The notes under the pieces: model-generated
What the model was told of the DNA's origin: nothing
Databases searched by the model: none
What the model saw: only the letters and a program-made list of their open reading frames with translations
Shown here: piece by piece, positions 27,789-37,231 of the stretch
Layout: the number at the start of each line of letters is the position of its first letter
Numbering within the stretch: position 1 is the first letter of the stretch
Position numbers and translations under genes: made by a program
DNA from: Gracilibacillus dipsosauri
GTDB lineage: Bacteria; Bacillota; Bacilli; Bacillales; Amphibacillaceae
Length of the DNA: 64,000 nucleotides
Direction of reading: 5' to 3'
NCBI RefSeq assembly: GCF_003176895.1
Contig: NZ_QGTD01000013.1
Span: 1 to 64,000 of the forward strand

Positions 27789-28580
27789 ATGAAGCAATAT
27801 AAAGCATTGTTTTTAGACATTGATGGGACAATATTAAGACAAGATCACACGATCGAACCATCTACAAAGGAAGCCATCAGTATCGCAAGGCAAAAAGGAA
27901 TCGAAGTTTTTCTGGCTACTGGTAGACCTTTACATGAAATTTATACAATTGCAGAAGAATTAGGTATTCATTCCTTCATAGGCTATAATGGAGCTTATGC
28001 CTTATATCAAGAGAAGATACTAGTGGATGAACCGATTTCTGCGACTATTATCGAACATTATTTAAAAATTGCGAAACAAAACCACCATGAGATGATTCTC
28101 TATACTAATAGCCACAATTTATTAACATCGCTAGAGACTAAAGCTGTTAGGCAGTTTATTGACTATTTTGCTTTAAGCGATACGGCACTTTATCAAGATA
28201 AATATCGAAATCAAATTCTAGGGATTACGATAATGAACGTATCTCCAGATGAGATTGCTCTCTATAACCTTGATCATGAAAATATTTACTTCTCCCAAGT
28301 AAATGTTAAAGGTTTAGAACATAGCTATGATGTGATTCGAGAAAATGTCAATAAAGGCATGGCCATTAAAAGCATTTTAGAGGAGCTTCATCTTAGTCCT
28401 GATCAAGCCATTGCCTTTGGTGATGGGATGAATGATAAACAAATGCTTCAATTTGTCGGAAATAGCTTTGCTATGGGGAATGCAAACCCGGAATTATTCC
28501 AATACGCTAAATACCGAACCACTACAGTGGAGAATTCAGGTATCTTCAATGGATTAAGAAAGCTTGGAATTATTACATAA
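27789..28580 (+). CDS. Cof-type HAD-superfamily phosphatase
   Basis: 263-residue cytoplasmic hydrolase. The nucleophile motif DIDGTI is at about 10-15, motif II Thr in LATGRP, a Cof-type cap domain in the middle, and the Mg-binding motif FGDGMNDKQML near the C-terminus. Such enzymes dephosphorylate sugar phosphates, flavin or PLP compounds, and the substrate is unknown. It starts 18 bp after lipA with GGAG before the ATG and is followed by a terminator, so it is probably the third gene of the lipM-lipA operon. Confidence 0.92.
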   Translation: MKQYKALFLDIDGTILRQDHTIEPSTKEAISIARQKGIEVFLATGRPLHEIYTIAEELGIHSFIGYNGAYALYQEKILVDEPISATIIEHYLKIAKQNHHEMILYTNSHNLLTSLETKAVRQFIDYFALSDTALYQDKYRNQILGITIMNVSPDEIALYNLDHENIYFSQVNVKGLEHSYDVIRENVNKGMAIKSILEELHLSPDQAIAFGDGMNDKQMLQFVGNSFAMGNANPELFQYAKYRTTTVENSGIFNGLRKLGIIT

Positions 28581-28651
28581 AGAGTATTTGCAAGTTGGTT
28601 CAAAAATACCTTCAGTAGCTTATTTTCAATGCATCATTTGTTGAATTAGTT

Positions 28652-28681
28652 AAACCGGATTCGATGTGAATCCGGTTTTTC
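28652..28681. terminator. Terminator after the lipM-lipA-HAD operon
   Basis: Perfect stem AAACCGGATTC/GAATCCGGTTT (28652-28662 and 28668-28678) followed by a T-run, before the convergent methyltransferase gene. Confidence 0.9.
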
Positions 28682-28693
28682 GCCTTGCTTTTT

Positions 28694-29701
28694 TTATTGC
28701 TTCTCTAAAACCATCAATGTGGGATGCAAACCCTTCAAGCTAAGTGGATAGGCTTCTAAGCAAACCATTCCTAAACGATTTACTTCAACATGTAATTGCT
28801 GGAAATTTCCCAACAAAATCACTGCCCTGCCCCTTGGTTTTAGCACTCTCGCTATTTCATTCATTACATACCTATAGAACAATCCTAAATCCTCGTCGAT
28901 TGAAATTTGCTTCCCAAATGGTAGATTTGTGACGACTTTATCAACAAAATTGGTTGATAGGGGCAATTCTCTAGCATCCCAAACATTTATTTTTACCTTA
29001 GTGTGCTCAAGATTATGTTTAGCTATCCTTGTCACTGACTCAGATATATCCCCACCATGGATTTGATTGACAGGGTAAGCAGTCCGCTCTGACAAAATAG
29101 TACCAGAACCACAACACGGGTCCACAAAAATATCCGTTGATTTTGGATCGGATAACCAAACCATTGAATGAGCAACTGTAGGGCGAAGTGCGGCACGAGA
29201 GAACTGACGCACCTGGTTACGATAGCGAAATGTAGGATCGGTAAGTCGAAGAGAAAAAATAAGATTCTGATGCTCCAAATCAACCCTGAATTCTACCTGA
29301 TTATCCCGATTCGTTCCGAGGGACCAATTAGGGTAATGTCTCTGAATACCTTCTGCAGCGGCCCACGCTAACTCATAGCGACTATAAGTTTGTTTTCCTT
29401 TACGACTGGCATTTATCCAAAATAGAGAGTTGTGGTCCATATCTTTCAAATCCAAACTTGCAATACGTCCACTTAGCTGAGATAAATGTTTCTTATGTGG
29501 TCCTAGTTGAAATTGATCCAATACTTGAAACAAATTATCTGCAGATCTTAAAGCATGCAGGCATGTATCTATACTACTTGTAGTAAAGAATACCTTGCCT
29601 CTTTTTATTTGAATGATTTCCACTTCACTCACCTTTTGATTCATTTCATCTAATAAAACATATTCTAATCCGGGTAAAATGCTCGCAAAATATAGAGTCA
29701 T
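28694..29701 (-). CDS. THUMP-domain class I RNA methyltransferase (Trm14/TrmL-like, UPF0020)
   Basis: 335-residue protein: an N-terminal THUMP-type RNA-binding region (about 1-150) and a SAM-dependent methyltransferase domain with DPCCGSGTILSERT as the SAM-binding loop, the GGDIS acidic strand end, and the N-methylase motif TNLPFG. The arrangement resembles archaeal and bacterial tRNA guanine-N2 methyltransferases (Trm14), which act near position 6. The RNA target here is inferred from family only. ATG 29701 follows GGGAGG by seven bases and is chosen over 29716, which overlaps that site. Monocistronic. Confidence 0.85.
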   Translation of the reverse strand: MTLYFASILPGLEYVLLDEMNQKVSEVEIIQIKRGKVFFTTSSIDTCLHALRSADNLFQVLDQFQLGPHKKHLSQLSGRIASLDLKDMDHNSLFWINASRKGKQTYSRYELAWAAAEGIQRHYPNWSLGTNRDNQVEFRVDLEHQNLIFSLRLTDPTFRYRNQVRQFSRAALRPTVAHSMVWLSDPKSTDIFVDPCCGSGTILSERTAYPVNQIHGGDISESVTRIAKHNLEHTKVKINVWDARELPLSTNFVDKVVTNLPFGKQISIDEDLGLFYRYVMNEIARVLKPRGRAVILLGNFQQLHVEVNRLGMVCLEAYPLSLKGLHPTLMVLEKQ

Positions 29702-29770
29702 TCTAACGCCTCCCATTTATGAATACCGTTAAGACATCCATGCTAACTACAGGGGTATTCTGTCCGATAT

Positions 29771-29822
29771 ACAAAAAAGGCCGTGAATGAACCATCATTG
29801 AGATTCATCACAACCTTTTTGT
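29771..29822. terminator. Imperfect bidirectional hairpin
   Basis: AAAAAGG...CCTTTTT outer stem with GTGAATGAA/TTCATCAC inside. It lies in a 490-bp stretch (29702-30190) that holds no convincing gene. No intact transcription unit ends here, so it may be left from a lost gene. Confidence 0.4.
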
Positions 29823-30131
29823 AAACTAGGAATAAGCTGTTCTTACCCTGTGTCTTTAGTAAGCTTGAACGGTATTTGATGATAAAGTTCATGGACAATG
29901 GATACTTAAAAAAGAATAAGTCAAACTAAACCCCTTTCTAGGAGCTTTTTTAGTATCACTTCTATTCGATTAGTAATTATCGAATAACTGTCAAGAACAC
30001 TGCCATCATCATGATTAGAATACCTCCACTAATTTGTCGAATATCTGTAATTTTATTATATCACCTTTTAGCATGCAAGATTTCTTATACAATCATCCGC
30101 CCATTTTTCGTGAACATGGTCATTTACCCTA

Positions 30132-30158
30132 ACCGATTAATGAAAATGACATACATTA
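30132..30158 (+). promoter_or_regulatory. Candidate sigma-K promoter of the YjcZ-type gene
   Basis: AC at 30132-30133, 16-bp spacer, then CATACATTA at 30150-30158. This fits the late mother-cell consensus AC-N16-17-CATANNNTA. It lies 33 bp before the start of a sporulation-type miniprotein. Confidence 0.5.
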
Positions 30159-30190
30159 TATAGTGAAAATATTGAAGGAGGTTGATATAA

Positions 30191-30334
30191 GTGAGTTACT
30201 ATGGTGGATATCCTTGTGGCGGATACGGAAGTGGCTATGGCGGCGGCTACGGCGGTGGCTATGGCGGCGGATTTGCTTTGATCGTTGTACTTTTCATTTT
30301 GTTAATTATCGTTGGTGCTTCTTTCTATAGCTAA
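30191..30334 (+). CDS. YjcZ-family glycine-rich sporulation miniprotein
   Basis: 47-residue protein starting at GTG with GGAGG eleven bases upstream. The first 28 residues are a Gly/Tyr repeat (YGGYPCGGYGSGYGGGYGGG), followed by one hydrophobic helix (FALIVVLFILLIIVGASF) and a two-residue tail. This is the tiny transmembrane protein family of spore formers (YjcZ/sporulation family). Members are made late in sporulation and associate with the spore; their role is unknown. A perfect terminator follows. The high-GC repeat differs from neighbouring codon use because of its glycine content. Confidence 0.9.
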   Translation: MSYYGGYPCGGYGSGYGGGYGGGYGGGFALIVVLFILLIIVGASFYS

Positions 30335-30342
30335 TTCGACAT

Positions 30343-30371
30343 AAAAAATCGGGCATATGCCCGATTTTTTT
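30343..30371. terminator. Bidirectional terminator after the YjcZ-type gene
   Basis: Continuous palindrome AAAAAATCGGGCAT/ATGCCCGATTTTTT plus an extra T. It also ends the convergent GH127 gene, whose stop codon overlaps it. Confidence 0.9.
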
Positions 30372-32658
30372 ATATTTCTGGTTCATTTATAATACGCACA
30401 CGATAGATCCCGCCAGCTATTTTTCCATTAGAGGATTGAAATTTTACCCTTATCGTTTCTTTTTCTTTCATCCAAGCAAACGGTATTGGGTAAACCTCTG
30501 TAAACAACTCTCCTGGATGTTGGTTGGTTAATTTCTGACGCGTTAATTCGTTTTCATCGATCCAAATAGTAAAGTCACGTTCCACTACACGTCCATCCAT
30601 ATGCTCTCTACCATCACCTCCGAAATAAGTGACAGCAAGATACATTGACTTTGACGCATCAATCTTCATTTCGTAGCTAAAGTATCCCCCATCTTTTGCT
30701 TCGCGGTAACCGCTATGAACGACGTTTTTATAAGCAGAGGTAGACAAGCTTGCCTCCATGTTATGATCCACCTCTGGTTGTTGTTCATGTGGTGTAACAA
30801 CATCAATCGTAATCCTTTGTTCCCTTAGTCTTCTATCTTTTTCGTTGTCTACAAAATGCTCATAGGCTGCTTTTGATAAAATATTCCAATAAATCGTATA
30901 TCTTTCATGATGAATGTCATAAAACGGCTTTAGTGTTAGACTCTGATTCCCTGGTTGCCCAACCTCTGTTGTAGTAAAAATTAATTTATCAGGATCAACC
31001 AGTTGAATCCATTTTTCTAAGTCCTGTTGATCTGTTACAAGTGCAGGTACTTCTATGAGTGGATGATTATTCAATGATAAATGATCACTTAAAATATCAG
31101 TCTCAGGGAAATTCTCTCGACCGAGTGCACCTGCCAAAACAATAGGACCATACATGATAACTTGTTTCTGTTCATCATCTTTTGCCACATATCGATGTAA
31201 ACAAAGCGGTGTTACTACTGTTAGACAATCCTTCTGTTGCCAAATTCGCGTTATTTTGGCATACCCATTTACCTTCACTACTTCTACCTGTTCCCCATTC
31301 ACCATAAATGTCATTTCGTCTTTCACCCAATATGGTATCCGAATTAGTAAGTCAAACTCTTCCTCTGGTGTTTGTTCGAAAAAAATACTACTCTCCTCTT
31401 TGTATGGAAATCCTGTTTCCTGCCTTACTATCAAGCCTCTATCTTCGTACACAGCCCTAGCAGAGATAAATAAATTAATAAAAAATTGGCGATCATCATG
31501 GTGAGAGAAGATACCTCGGTTATACCTTGCTGGATTTTCCATCCCAGTACCTGTACAACACCAAAAGGAATCATCCCTTGAATTATATACTTTAAAATGG
31601 CCAGGCTCGGAGGAAACAAAATAGGTCTTCATTCCAGACTCTGGATCTTGCGATGCTAAAATATGATTATATAATGCTTTCTCAAAGAAATCATAGTATT
31701 TGGAGTGATGCTCCCATTCAAATAGGAGCTCTGTTAGCTTCAGCATATTATAGGTGTTACAAGTTTCCGTTGTTAAAATACCTAGTTCCTCTGCATTCTC
31801 TGGACCAAAATGTTCACGAATACTGTTACCACCAATTGCATAAGTGCGATAATTGGTCACTTGCTCCCAGAAAAAGGTGGCAATCCTTTTATATTTTTCT
31901 TTACCTGTTATATTAAAGAGCTTGGCTACTCCAATTACCTTTGGAATTTGGGTATTGGCATGCTTACCCTCCAACTCATCCAGTTGATTGTCCAGAGGAT
32001 CCAATACTGCTTGATGATAAAATCTTTCTGCTAATTCTAGATAATTGGGATTTTTTGTCATATCATATAAATCCGCAAAGGCTTCATTCATTCCGCCATG
32101 TTCACAAACTAGCATTTTTTGGAATTGATCCTCTGACAAATTAATTAATCCATTATAAGCCCAATCAGCTAATCTCGTAACAATTTGTAATGCTTTTTCC
32201 ATGTTTAAAAGCTGATAAGCATCTATTAAACCAGCATAGATTTTGTGTATGGAGTACCAAGGTACCCACGAGCCAGCAAGACTAAAATTATCCACCTCGA
32301 ATTCACCAGTAAACACCTTATCAAAGCAATCTCTAGGAAACCCACTCACATACCCATCCGTATCATAGGATTGAACATGAGCTAGTTCTGCTAGAGCATA
32401 GTTTAGTTTTTCTTTTAATCGTTTATCTCCTGTTACATGGTACATATTGGCTGCTGCTGAAAGCCAATGACCAATGGAATGACCAGCGATAGGCGTTTTC
32501 TCCCAGCCTCCGTAGCGTTCCTTCTTCGCCTTTTGTCCAGCTGCTTCATAACAAGGAGCAATGAGACGATCCACATCTAGATATAATAAATATTCCTTTC
32601 CTTTTAATTGTGATTCATTAAACATACCTTCAAGTAAGTATACTTTTTCCACAACCAT
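30370..32658 (-). CDS. Glycoside hydrolase family 127 (beta-L-arabinofuranosidase)
   Basis: 762-residue cytoplasmic hydrolase with no signal peptide. Family GH127 removes beta-L-arabinofuranosyl units from plant glycans by an unusual zinc-bound cysteine nucleophile. Visible are the N-terminal YLDVDRLIAP and GWEKTPIAGHSIGHWLSA segments, a (alpha/alpha)6 barrel with CNTYNMLKLTELLFEW, and the nucleophile/zinc motif FWCCTGTGMEN. C-terminal beta-sandwiches follow. The start has GGAGG four bases upstream. An AraC-type regulator is divergently transcribed from the same 210-bp intergenic space and probably controls it. Confidence 0.93.
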   Translation of the reverse strand: MVVEKVYLLEGMFNESQLKGKEYLLYLDVDRLIAPCYEAAGQKAKKERYGGWEKTPIAGHSIGHWLSAAANMYHVTGDKRLKEKLNYALAELAHVQSYDTDGYVSGFPRDCFDKVFTGEFEVDNFSLAGSWVPWYSIHKIYAGLIDAYQLLNMEKALQIVTRLADWAYNGLINLSEDQFQKMLVCEHGGMNEAFADLYDMTKNPNYLELAERFYHQAVLDPLDNQLDELEGKHANTQIPKVIGVAKLFNITGKEKYKRIATFFWEQVTNYRTYAIGGNSIREHFGPENAEELGILTTETCNTYNMLKLTELLFEWEHHSKYYDFFEKALYNHILASQDPESGMKTYFVSSEPGHFKVYNSRDDSFWCCTGTGMENPARYNRGIFSHHDDRQFFINLFISARAVYEDRGLIVRQETGFPYKEESSIFFEQTPEEEFDLLIRIPYWVKDEMTFMVNGEQVEVVKVNGYAKITRIWQQKDCLTVVTPLCLHRYVAKDDEQKQVIMYGPIVLAGALGRENFPETDILSDHLSLNNHPLIEVPALVTDQQDLEKWIQLVDPDKLIFTTTEVGQPGNQSLTLKPFYDIHHERYTIYWNILSKAAYEHFVDNEKDRRLREQRITIDVVTPHEQQPEVDHNMEASLSTSAYKNVVHSGYREAKDGGYFSYEMKIDASKSMYLAVTYFGGDGREHMDGRVVERDFTIWIDENELTRQKLTNQHPGELFTEVYPIPFAWMKEKETIRVKFQSSNGKIAGGIYRVRIINEPEI

Positions 32659-32875
32659 CGCACCTCCAAAAAACTTTTACACTATCTAGTATGAAGGCGA
32701 TTACTACAAATGTACATTCCATAAAATAAGAAAACATATCTTTTTTTTGTATTTTTTGTTATGATCTTAAGTAGAAAAGATTACCTATATAAAACACTTT
32801 AATTGTTAGCGGTATAATTAAGATGTGTAGGTGTAATTCACTAAGTTTACCACCATTCAAGAGGTGATTCAAAGC

Positions 32876-33742
32876 ATGAAAAATCCTGTAAAGATTGAAG
32901 CACATACACTTCCATTAATTCGCGAGGTCGGCTTTATGTATGATATTGATGGGGTGTTTAAGCATCCAGATCGGGTTATGGAATACTTACATGTCTTTAT
33001 TTACGTTAAAAAAGGAAGAATACACGTAATAGAGGATGACATTGAGTATTATGTGGATAAAGGTTCCTATCTTTTTCTTAGAAAAGATATCTATCATTTT
33101 GGACGTGAATTATATTTACCTGGATCTGAATGGTACTATATTCATTTCTCTGATAAAAATACCGGAGCTCCCAATGTCGAATTCACTCCCTTTCGCCAAA
33201 CTTCATTGATCGGCGAAGAGGCCTATCAAGCCATTTTCACACTTCCGAAGTATGGAAAGGTCACGAATGCTCCATGGATGGAAACGAAGCTAGTTAAATT
33301 ATTAGAATTGTATGAATCGACCAATCCAATGCGGCCGATTCTTTCCAGCATGGAAGCACACCAAATATTTCTAGAACTATACATGGATAAAATGCAAGAA
33401 AACGCAAACAAAAAATCCCACCGGATAATTGCACGAATGGTGAAGCTTTTACACGAAAATGAAGACCAAAAGCTAACAGGAGATCAGATCGCAAATGCGA
33501 TGGGAATGAATTATTCCTATCTTTCTTCCCTTTTTAAGAACCATACAGGTAAAAGTGTTACTCAGTACCAAAATGAGATTCTTATCGAAAAAGCGATCCA
33601 ATTATTTAAAAAAGACAATCAAAATGTATCAGAAGTAAGTGATTACCTAGGATTTTCTAATCCATTCTATTTTAGTCGTGTATTCAAAAAGGTTACAGGG
33701 GTTTCCCCATCTACTTACTTACAACAAATTTACCGTAATTAA
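32876..33742 (+). CDS. AraC-family transcriptional regulator
   Basis: 288-residue regulator. The N-terminal half is a cupin-type sugar-sensing domain (about 1-150). The C-terminal 100 residues hold two helix-turn-helix motifs (LTGDQIANAMGMNYSYLSS and VSEVSDYLGFSNPFYFSRVF) with the usual FKKVTGVSPSTY ending. It likely activates the divergent GH127 gene in response to an arabinose-containing sugar, by inference from position. ATG 32876 with GAGGTG nine bases upstream is preferred over GTG 32864. A TATAAT lies at 32813-32818 with a weak -35. Confidence 0.92.
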   Translation: MKNPVKIEAHTLPLIREVGFMYDIDGVFKHPDRVMEYLHVFIYVKKGRIHVIEDDIEYYVDKGSYLFLRKDIYHFGRELYLPGSEWYYIHFSDKNTGAPNVEFTPFRQTSLIGEEAYQAIFTLPKYGKVTNAPWMETKLVKLLELYESTNPMRPILSSMEAHQIFLELYMDKMQENANKKSHRIIARMVKLLHENEDQKLTGDQIANAMGMNYSYLSSLFKNHTGKSVTQYQNEILIEKAIQLFKKDNQNVSEVSDYLGFSNPFYFSRVFKKVTGVSPSTYLQQIYRN

Positions 33743-33751
33743 AGGAATCAA

Positions 33752-33796
33752 AACCAAGCGCATGGACGAGAATAAAAGTCGTCCATGCGCTTGGTT
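33752..33796. terminator. Long perfect hairpin between araC-type gene and murF
   Basis: An 18-bp perfect inverted repeat (AACCAAGCGCATGGACGA at 33752-33769, its complement at 33779-33796) with a 9-base loop between convergent genes. T-runs are weak, so it is a probable rather than classical terminator. Confidence 0.65.
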
Positions 33797-33848
33797 GATG
33801 TTTAGGTAATTAATAGTTGGCATCAGATTAAAAACTCTCCTAGTCATG

Positions 33849-35228
33849 TTATCCAATGATATCTTCTACGATCTCTTCTAATTTCATTCCTCTTGATGCC
33901 TTGAATAAAACAACGGTATCCCTATCTAATAAAGGTAATAAGCTCTCCTTTAAATCTTGTTTATCATCAAATGCTCTAGTCTTTATTTCCTCGCTCTTCT
34001 CCTTAACAGCACTAGCAATAAATTGACCTAATCTTCCATATGTGAACACATAATCGATAGTTAGATTTGAAATAAAGGAACCCACCTCTTGATGAAATTC
34101 TTTTTCTGCTTTCCCCAGCTCTAGCATATCTCCAAGTACTAAAACCTTTTTATGGTACTTCTCTAGTGAATCTACTAATGATACAGCAGCTTTCATAGAG
34201 GTTGGGCTAGCATTGTATGCATCATTGATAATCAAGCAATCATTTTTACCTTGATGTGCTTCCATTCGCATAGAAGTTAAAGTCACTTTAGCTAATGCAC
34301 GCTTCATTTTCTCTTCATTAATCCCCATAAATTGTCCAACTGCGATAGAAGCAAGCGCATTTTTCACGTTATGCATACCAAGTACAGGTAAAAACAACGG
34401 TGTCTGCGGAATGGTATTTACCGTAAATTCTGTCCCGTTATCTTTCAATTCGATGGACAGAGGAAATAAATCGGAAGTATCTGTTTCACCAAAAGAGATG
34501 GTTTGAAACGAAAATGTGCTACTAGAAATTTTTTGTTGCAGTAGTGGCTCATCTCCATCATAAATAAAAGCTCCATCATTCTTCAGACCTGTCGTGATTT
34601 CAAATTTTGCATCTGCAATTTTTTCTCTTGACCCCAAATACTCTAAATGGGATTCACCAATATTCGTGATAACCGCAATATCGGGTTTAGCTATCTTCGA
34701 AAGGATTTCAATCTGCCCGACATCACTCATACCCATTTCAAGCACCATCACCTCTGTGTCTTTTTCCAGTTCAAAAATGGATAAAGGTAGACCTAATTGG
34801 CTGTTAAAATTGCCTTTCGTTTTTTGAACAGAGAATGTACTCGAAAGAACTTCCGCTATCATGTCCTTTGTCGAAGTTTTTCCATTACTACCGGTTACCC
34901 CTACTATCCTTACACCAGTTTGATCCCGATAGCTTCTCGCTAATTGCTGCATGGCTATAAGGGGATCATCCACAAAAATTAATGGAATGTCTTCAGGTGC
35001 ACCATCTACACCCTTTTTCCAAAAAGTAGCTCTAGCACCTTTTTCAAATGCTTGTCGCACGAACTTATGACCATCAACATTGGAACCAGGTAATGGAATA
35101 AACAATTGACCTTGCTGAATCGACCGAGTGTCAATAGAAACCCCTTCTATCTGAACATCCTTCCATTTATCATGAGATAATTCAGCCTCTGCCATCCTCG
35201 CAACTTGTTCTAACGTCCTTGTTATCAT
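33849..35228 (-). CDS. murF: UDP-MurNAc-tripeptide--D-Ala-D-Ala ligase MurF
   Basis: 459-residue cytoplasmic Mur ligase that adds D-Ala-D-Ala to UDP-MurNAc-tripeptide with ATP. P-loop GVTGSNGKTSTKD, the EMGMSDVGQI segment, and the C-terminal NDAYNASPTSMKAA motif typical of MurF are present. GGAGG precedes the ATG. It starts 16 bp after ddl, so the ligase that makes the dipeptide and the ligase that uses it are co-transcribed, as in Bacillus. Confidence 0.98.
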   Translation of the reverse strand: MITRTLEQVARMAEAELSHDKWKDVQIEGVSIDTRSIQQGQLFIPLPGSNVDGHKFVRQAFEKGARATFWKKGVDGAPEDIPLIFVDDPLIAMQQLARSYRDQTGVRIVGVTGSNGKTSTKDMIAEVLSSTFSVQKTKGNFNSQLGLPLSIFELEKDTEVMVLEMGMSDVGQIEILSKIAKPDIAVITNIGESHLEYLGSREKIADAKFEITTGLKNDGAFIYDGDEPLLQQKISSSTFSFQTISFGETDTSDLFPLSIELKDNGTEFTVNTIPQTPLFLPVLGMHNVKNALASIAVGQFMGINEEKMKRALAKVTLTSMRMEAHQGKNDCLIINDAYNASPTSMKAAVSLVDSLEKYHKKVLVLGDMLELGKAEKEFHQEVGSFISNLTIDYVFTYGRLGQFIASAVKEKSEEIKTRAFDDKQDLKESLLPLLDRDTVVLFKASRGMKLEEIVEDIIG

Positions 35229-35244
35229 TATATAAATCCTCCGC

Positions 35245-36333
35245 TCAATCCATCGTATAAGAGATTTTCAGTTTTTCTTGATGTTTTTCGATTGCTAGCT
35301 CTACTAATTTGTTAATAAGAGCCGGATATTCTAGACCACTATGCTTCCATAATAGTGGGAACATACTGTATGGCGTAAAGCCTGGCATTGTGTTCACTTC
35401 ATTGATTAATATTTCATTATCCTTAGTTAAAAAGAAATCCATTCTTGCTAAACCTGAGCAATCTAACGATTTGTATGCCCTTTTTGCAATATCCTTTATT
35501 TGCTCATAAATTTCGTTAGGTAACTCACAAGGTATGATTAACCCTGTATCTTCATCCTCGTATTTCGATTGATAATCATAGAATTCTGTCTTAGGAACAA
35601 TTTCTCCTACTACAGAGCATTCAAGCTCGTCATTTCCAATAACGCCGATCTCTATTTCTCGCGCATTTACCCCTTCTTCTACAATAATTTTCCGATCATA
35701 TCGAAGTGCTTCTTTGACTGCTTCTTTTAGCTGTTCCTGATTTTTACACTTACTGATTCCTACACTTGATCCAAGATTAGCTGGTTTGACAAAGCACGGA
35801 TAACCGATATCAGTCTCAATCTTACTCATTACCCTTTCTGCTTGTTCTTCCCAGTCTTTACGAATAAATCCAACGTATTTTACTTGTGTTAAACCAGCTT
35901 GCTCAAAAATAGCCTTCATGGCAATCTTATCCATTCCAGCTGATGAGGCTAACACTCCGTTACCAACGTATGGTAAGCCTAAGATTTCTAGCAGTCCTTG
36001 AACCGTTCCATCTTCCCCGTTTGGACCGTGTAATAAAGGGAAAACAACTTCATTGACTTGTGCTGAATCTAATTCTTTTCCCTTTACTGCTCGTTCACTG
36101 ATCGCGAGAGGAGATACAGTATTTTTTTCCCCTTGAAATGCTAAGGCATGAACATCGTCTACTTTACCTTCTAACACTGGGCCCTTATTCCAGCTACCTT
36201 CTTGATCGATATAAATAGGATGCACCTCATATATTGATTGATCAACTGCATTCATAACTGCTTTCGCTGTTTGCATGGAAACCTTATGCTCAGCTGACTT
36301 TCCCCCGAACAATAAGTGTAATTTAGTTTTCAT
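35245..36333 (-). CDS. ddl: D-alanine--D-alanine ligase
   Basis: 362-residue ATP-grasp enzyme that makes the D-Ala-D-Ala dipeptide of peptidoglycan. The N-terminal [40 protein letters not shown] and the Mg/product loop [14 protein letters not shown] are all typical. The residue before the SSV-type loop and the omega-loop segment [12 protein letters not shown], with Tyr at the usual position, point to D-Ala-D-Ala rather than D-Ala-D-Lac specificity, so vancomycin sensitivity is expected. GGAGG precedes the ATG. First gene of ddl-murF. The 250 bp upstream hold no gene. Confidence 0.97.
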   Translation of the reverse strand: MKTKLHLLFGGKSAEHKVSMQTAKAVMNAVDQSIYEVHPIYIDQEGSWNKGPVLEGKVDDVHALAFQGEKNTVSPLAISERAVKGKELDSAQVNEVVFPLLHGPNGEDGTVQGLLEILGLPYVGNGVLASSAGMDKIAMKAIFEQAGLTQVKYVGFIRKDWEEQAERVMSKIETDIGYPCFVKPANLGSSVGISKCKNQEQLKEAVKEALRYDRKIIVEEGVNAREIEIGVIGNDELECSVVGEIVPKTEFYDYQSKYEDEDTGLIIPCELPNEIYEQIKDIAKRAYKSLDCSGLARMDFFLTKDNEILINEVNTMPGFTPYSMFPLLWKHSGLEYPALINKLVELAIEKHQEKLKISYTMD

Positions 36334-36545
36334 AAAACAAATACCTCCAATGATTTCGCACTTTATTTAAAACCAACATTATATTTATGATGTATAATCA
36401 GTCACATATCTACTATTATATTGGTAATATACTACATACATACCTATAAGTATACCTCTTTTTTGGGGGTTTACACAAGTTAGTTTCTTAGTCTTTGAGC
36501 TTGGTATTGACTAAAGAATACGCGATTACAAATCGCTTGTAGAAC

Positions 36546-36573
36546 AAAAAAATCGCTCAAAAAGAGCGATTTT
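36546..36573 (-). terminator. Terminator of bioY
   Basis: Stem AAAATCGCTC/GAGCGATTTT with a five-base loop and T-run on the minus strand, just after the bioY stop. Confidence 0.88.
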
Positions 36574-36580
36574 CTAATAG

Positions 36581-37150
36581 TTAGACAGCTTTTTTAATGG
36601 AATGATTTACTGGTAGAAGTTTGGCATTTTCTAAACTTCGTCTGACAACAATACCAATCCAGCTAGCAAGAATCGCTTTAATGATACCGACAATTAAAAA
36701 TGGGAGAGCTCCTGATACGATAGCGGCATGCCAGGATAAATCAGCAATGAACTTTAATTGAATGACACCAAACGTTAAGGTGACACACATCCCCACAATA
36801 TTTGCGATGATTGCCATCCACATATTAAAGGATGTTTTTTCTAGAATTTTGCCTGTAATGTAGGCAGTAGCAATAAATCCAATAATATACCCTCCTGTCG
36901 GGCCAATAAGGACATGTGGACCACTTTCAAAGCCTGCAAAAACAGGAATACCTATCAGTCCAAGTAGCATGTAACAGAACATGGCAAGTGCACCAATTTT
37001 ACTACCTAAAATCGTGGCTGTTAATCCCACTGCTAATGTTTGACCACTAAATGGAACGATAAAAGCTTGAAATTGTATCTGTGCTAAAATGGCCGTTATA
37101 GCTGAGAAAATACTAGCTAGAATAAGTGCTGTTAATTTAGTCGATGTCAT
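36581..37150 (-). CDS. bioY: Biotin transporter BioY (ECF S-component)
   Basis: 189-residue membrane protein with about six helices. It is the substrate-binding S-component of an energy-coupling-factor biotin transporter and works with shared EcfA/EcfT modules or alone. Typical segments are FSGQTLAVGLTA, LLGLIGIPVFAGFESGPHVLIGPTGGYIIGF and the C-terminal LPFLIVGIIKAILAS. The longest frame starts at 37165, but that ATG lies inside the GGAGG site of the ATG at 37150. A BirA-type operator precedes the gene, so it should be shut off when biotin is plentiful. Confidence 0.95.
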   Translation of the reverse strand: MTSTKLTALILASIFSAITAILAQIQFQAFIVPFSGQTLAVGLTATILGSKIGALAMFCYMLLGLIGIPVFAGFESGPHVLIGPTGGYIIGFIATAYITGKILEKTSFNMWMAIIANIVGMCVTLTFGVIQLKFIADLSWHAAIVSGALPFLIVGIIKAILASWIGIVVRRSLENAKLLPVNHSIKKAV

Positions 37151-37168
37151 TTTTTCTTCCTCCATGAT

Positions 37169-37199
37169 ATGTAAACCTATAATGAATATAAGTTAACAT
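37169..37199 (-). promoter_or_regulatory. BirA operator of bioY
   Basis: Inverted repeat ATGTTAAC-N15-GTTTACAT (37192-37199 and 37169-37176 on the complementary strand). This matches the known BirA biotin-operator form (TTGTTAAC-N14-16-GTTTACAA) and lies 19 bp before the coding start. Confidence 0.85.
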
Positions 37200-37231
37200 A
37201 TTCTATGGAGGAAATCAATCTATTGGAGGAA

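Noticed and set aside
29977-30060. Short frame on the minus strand reading NKITDIRQISGGILIMMMAVFLTVIR, like the C-terminal helix of a LysE-type transporter
   Set aside because: No ribosome site and only eleven residues from the first ATG; at best a decayed fragment.
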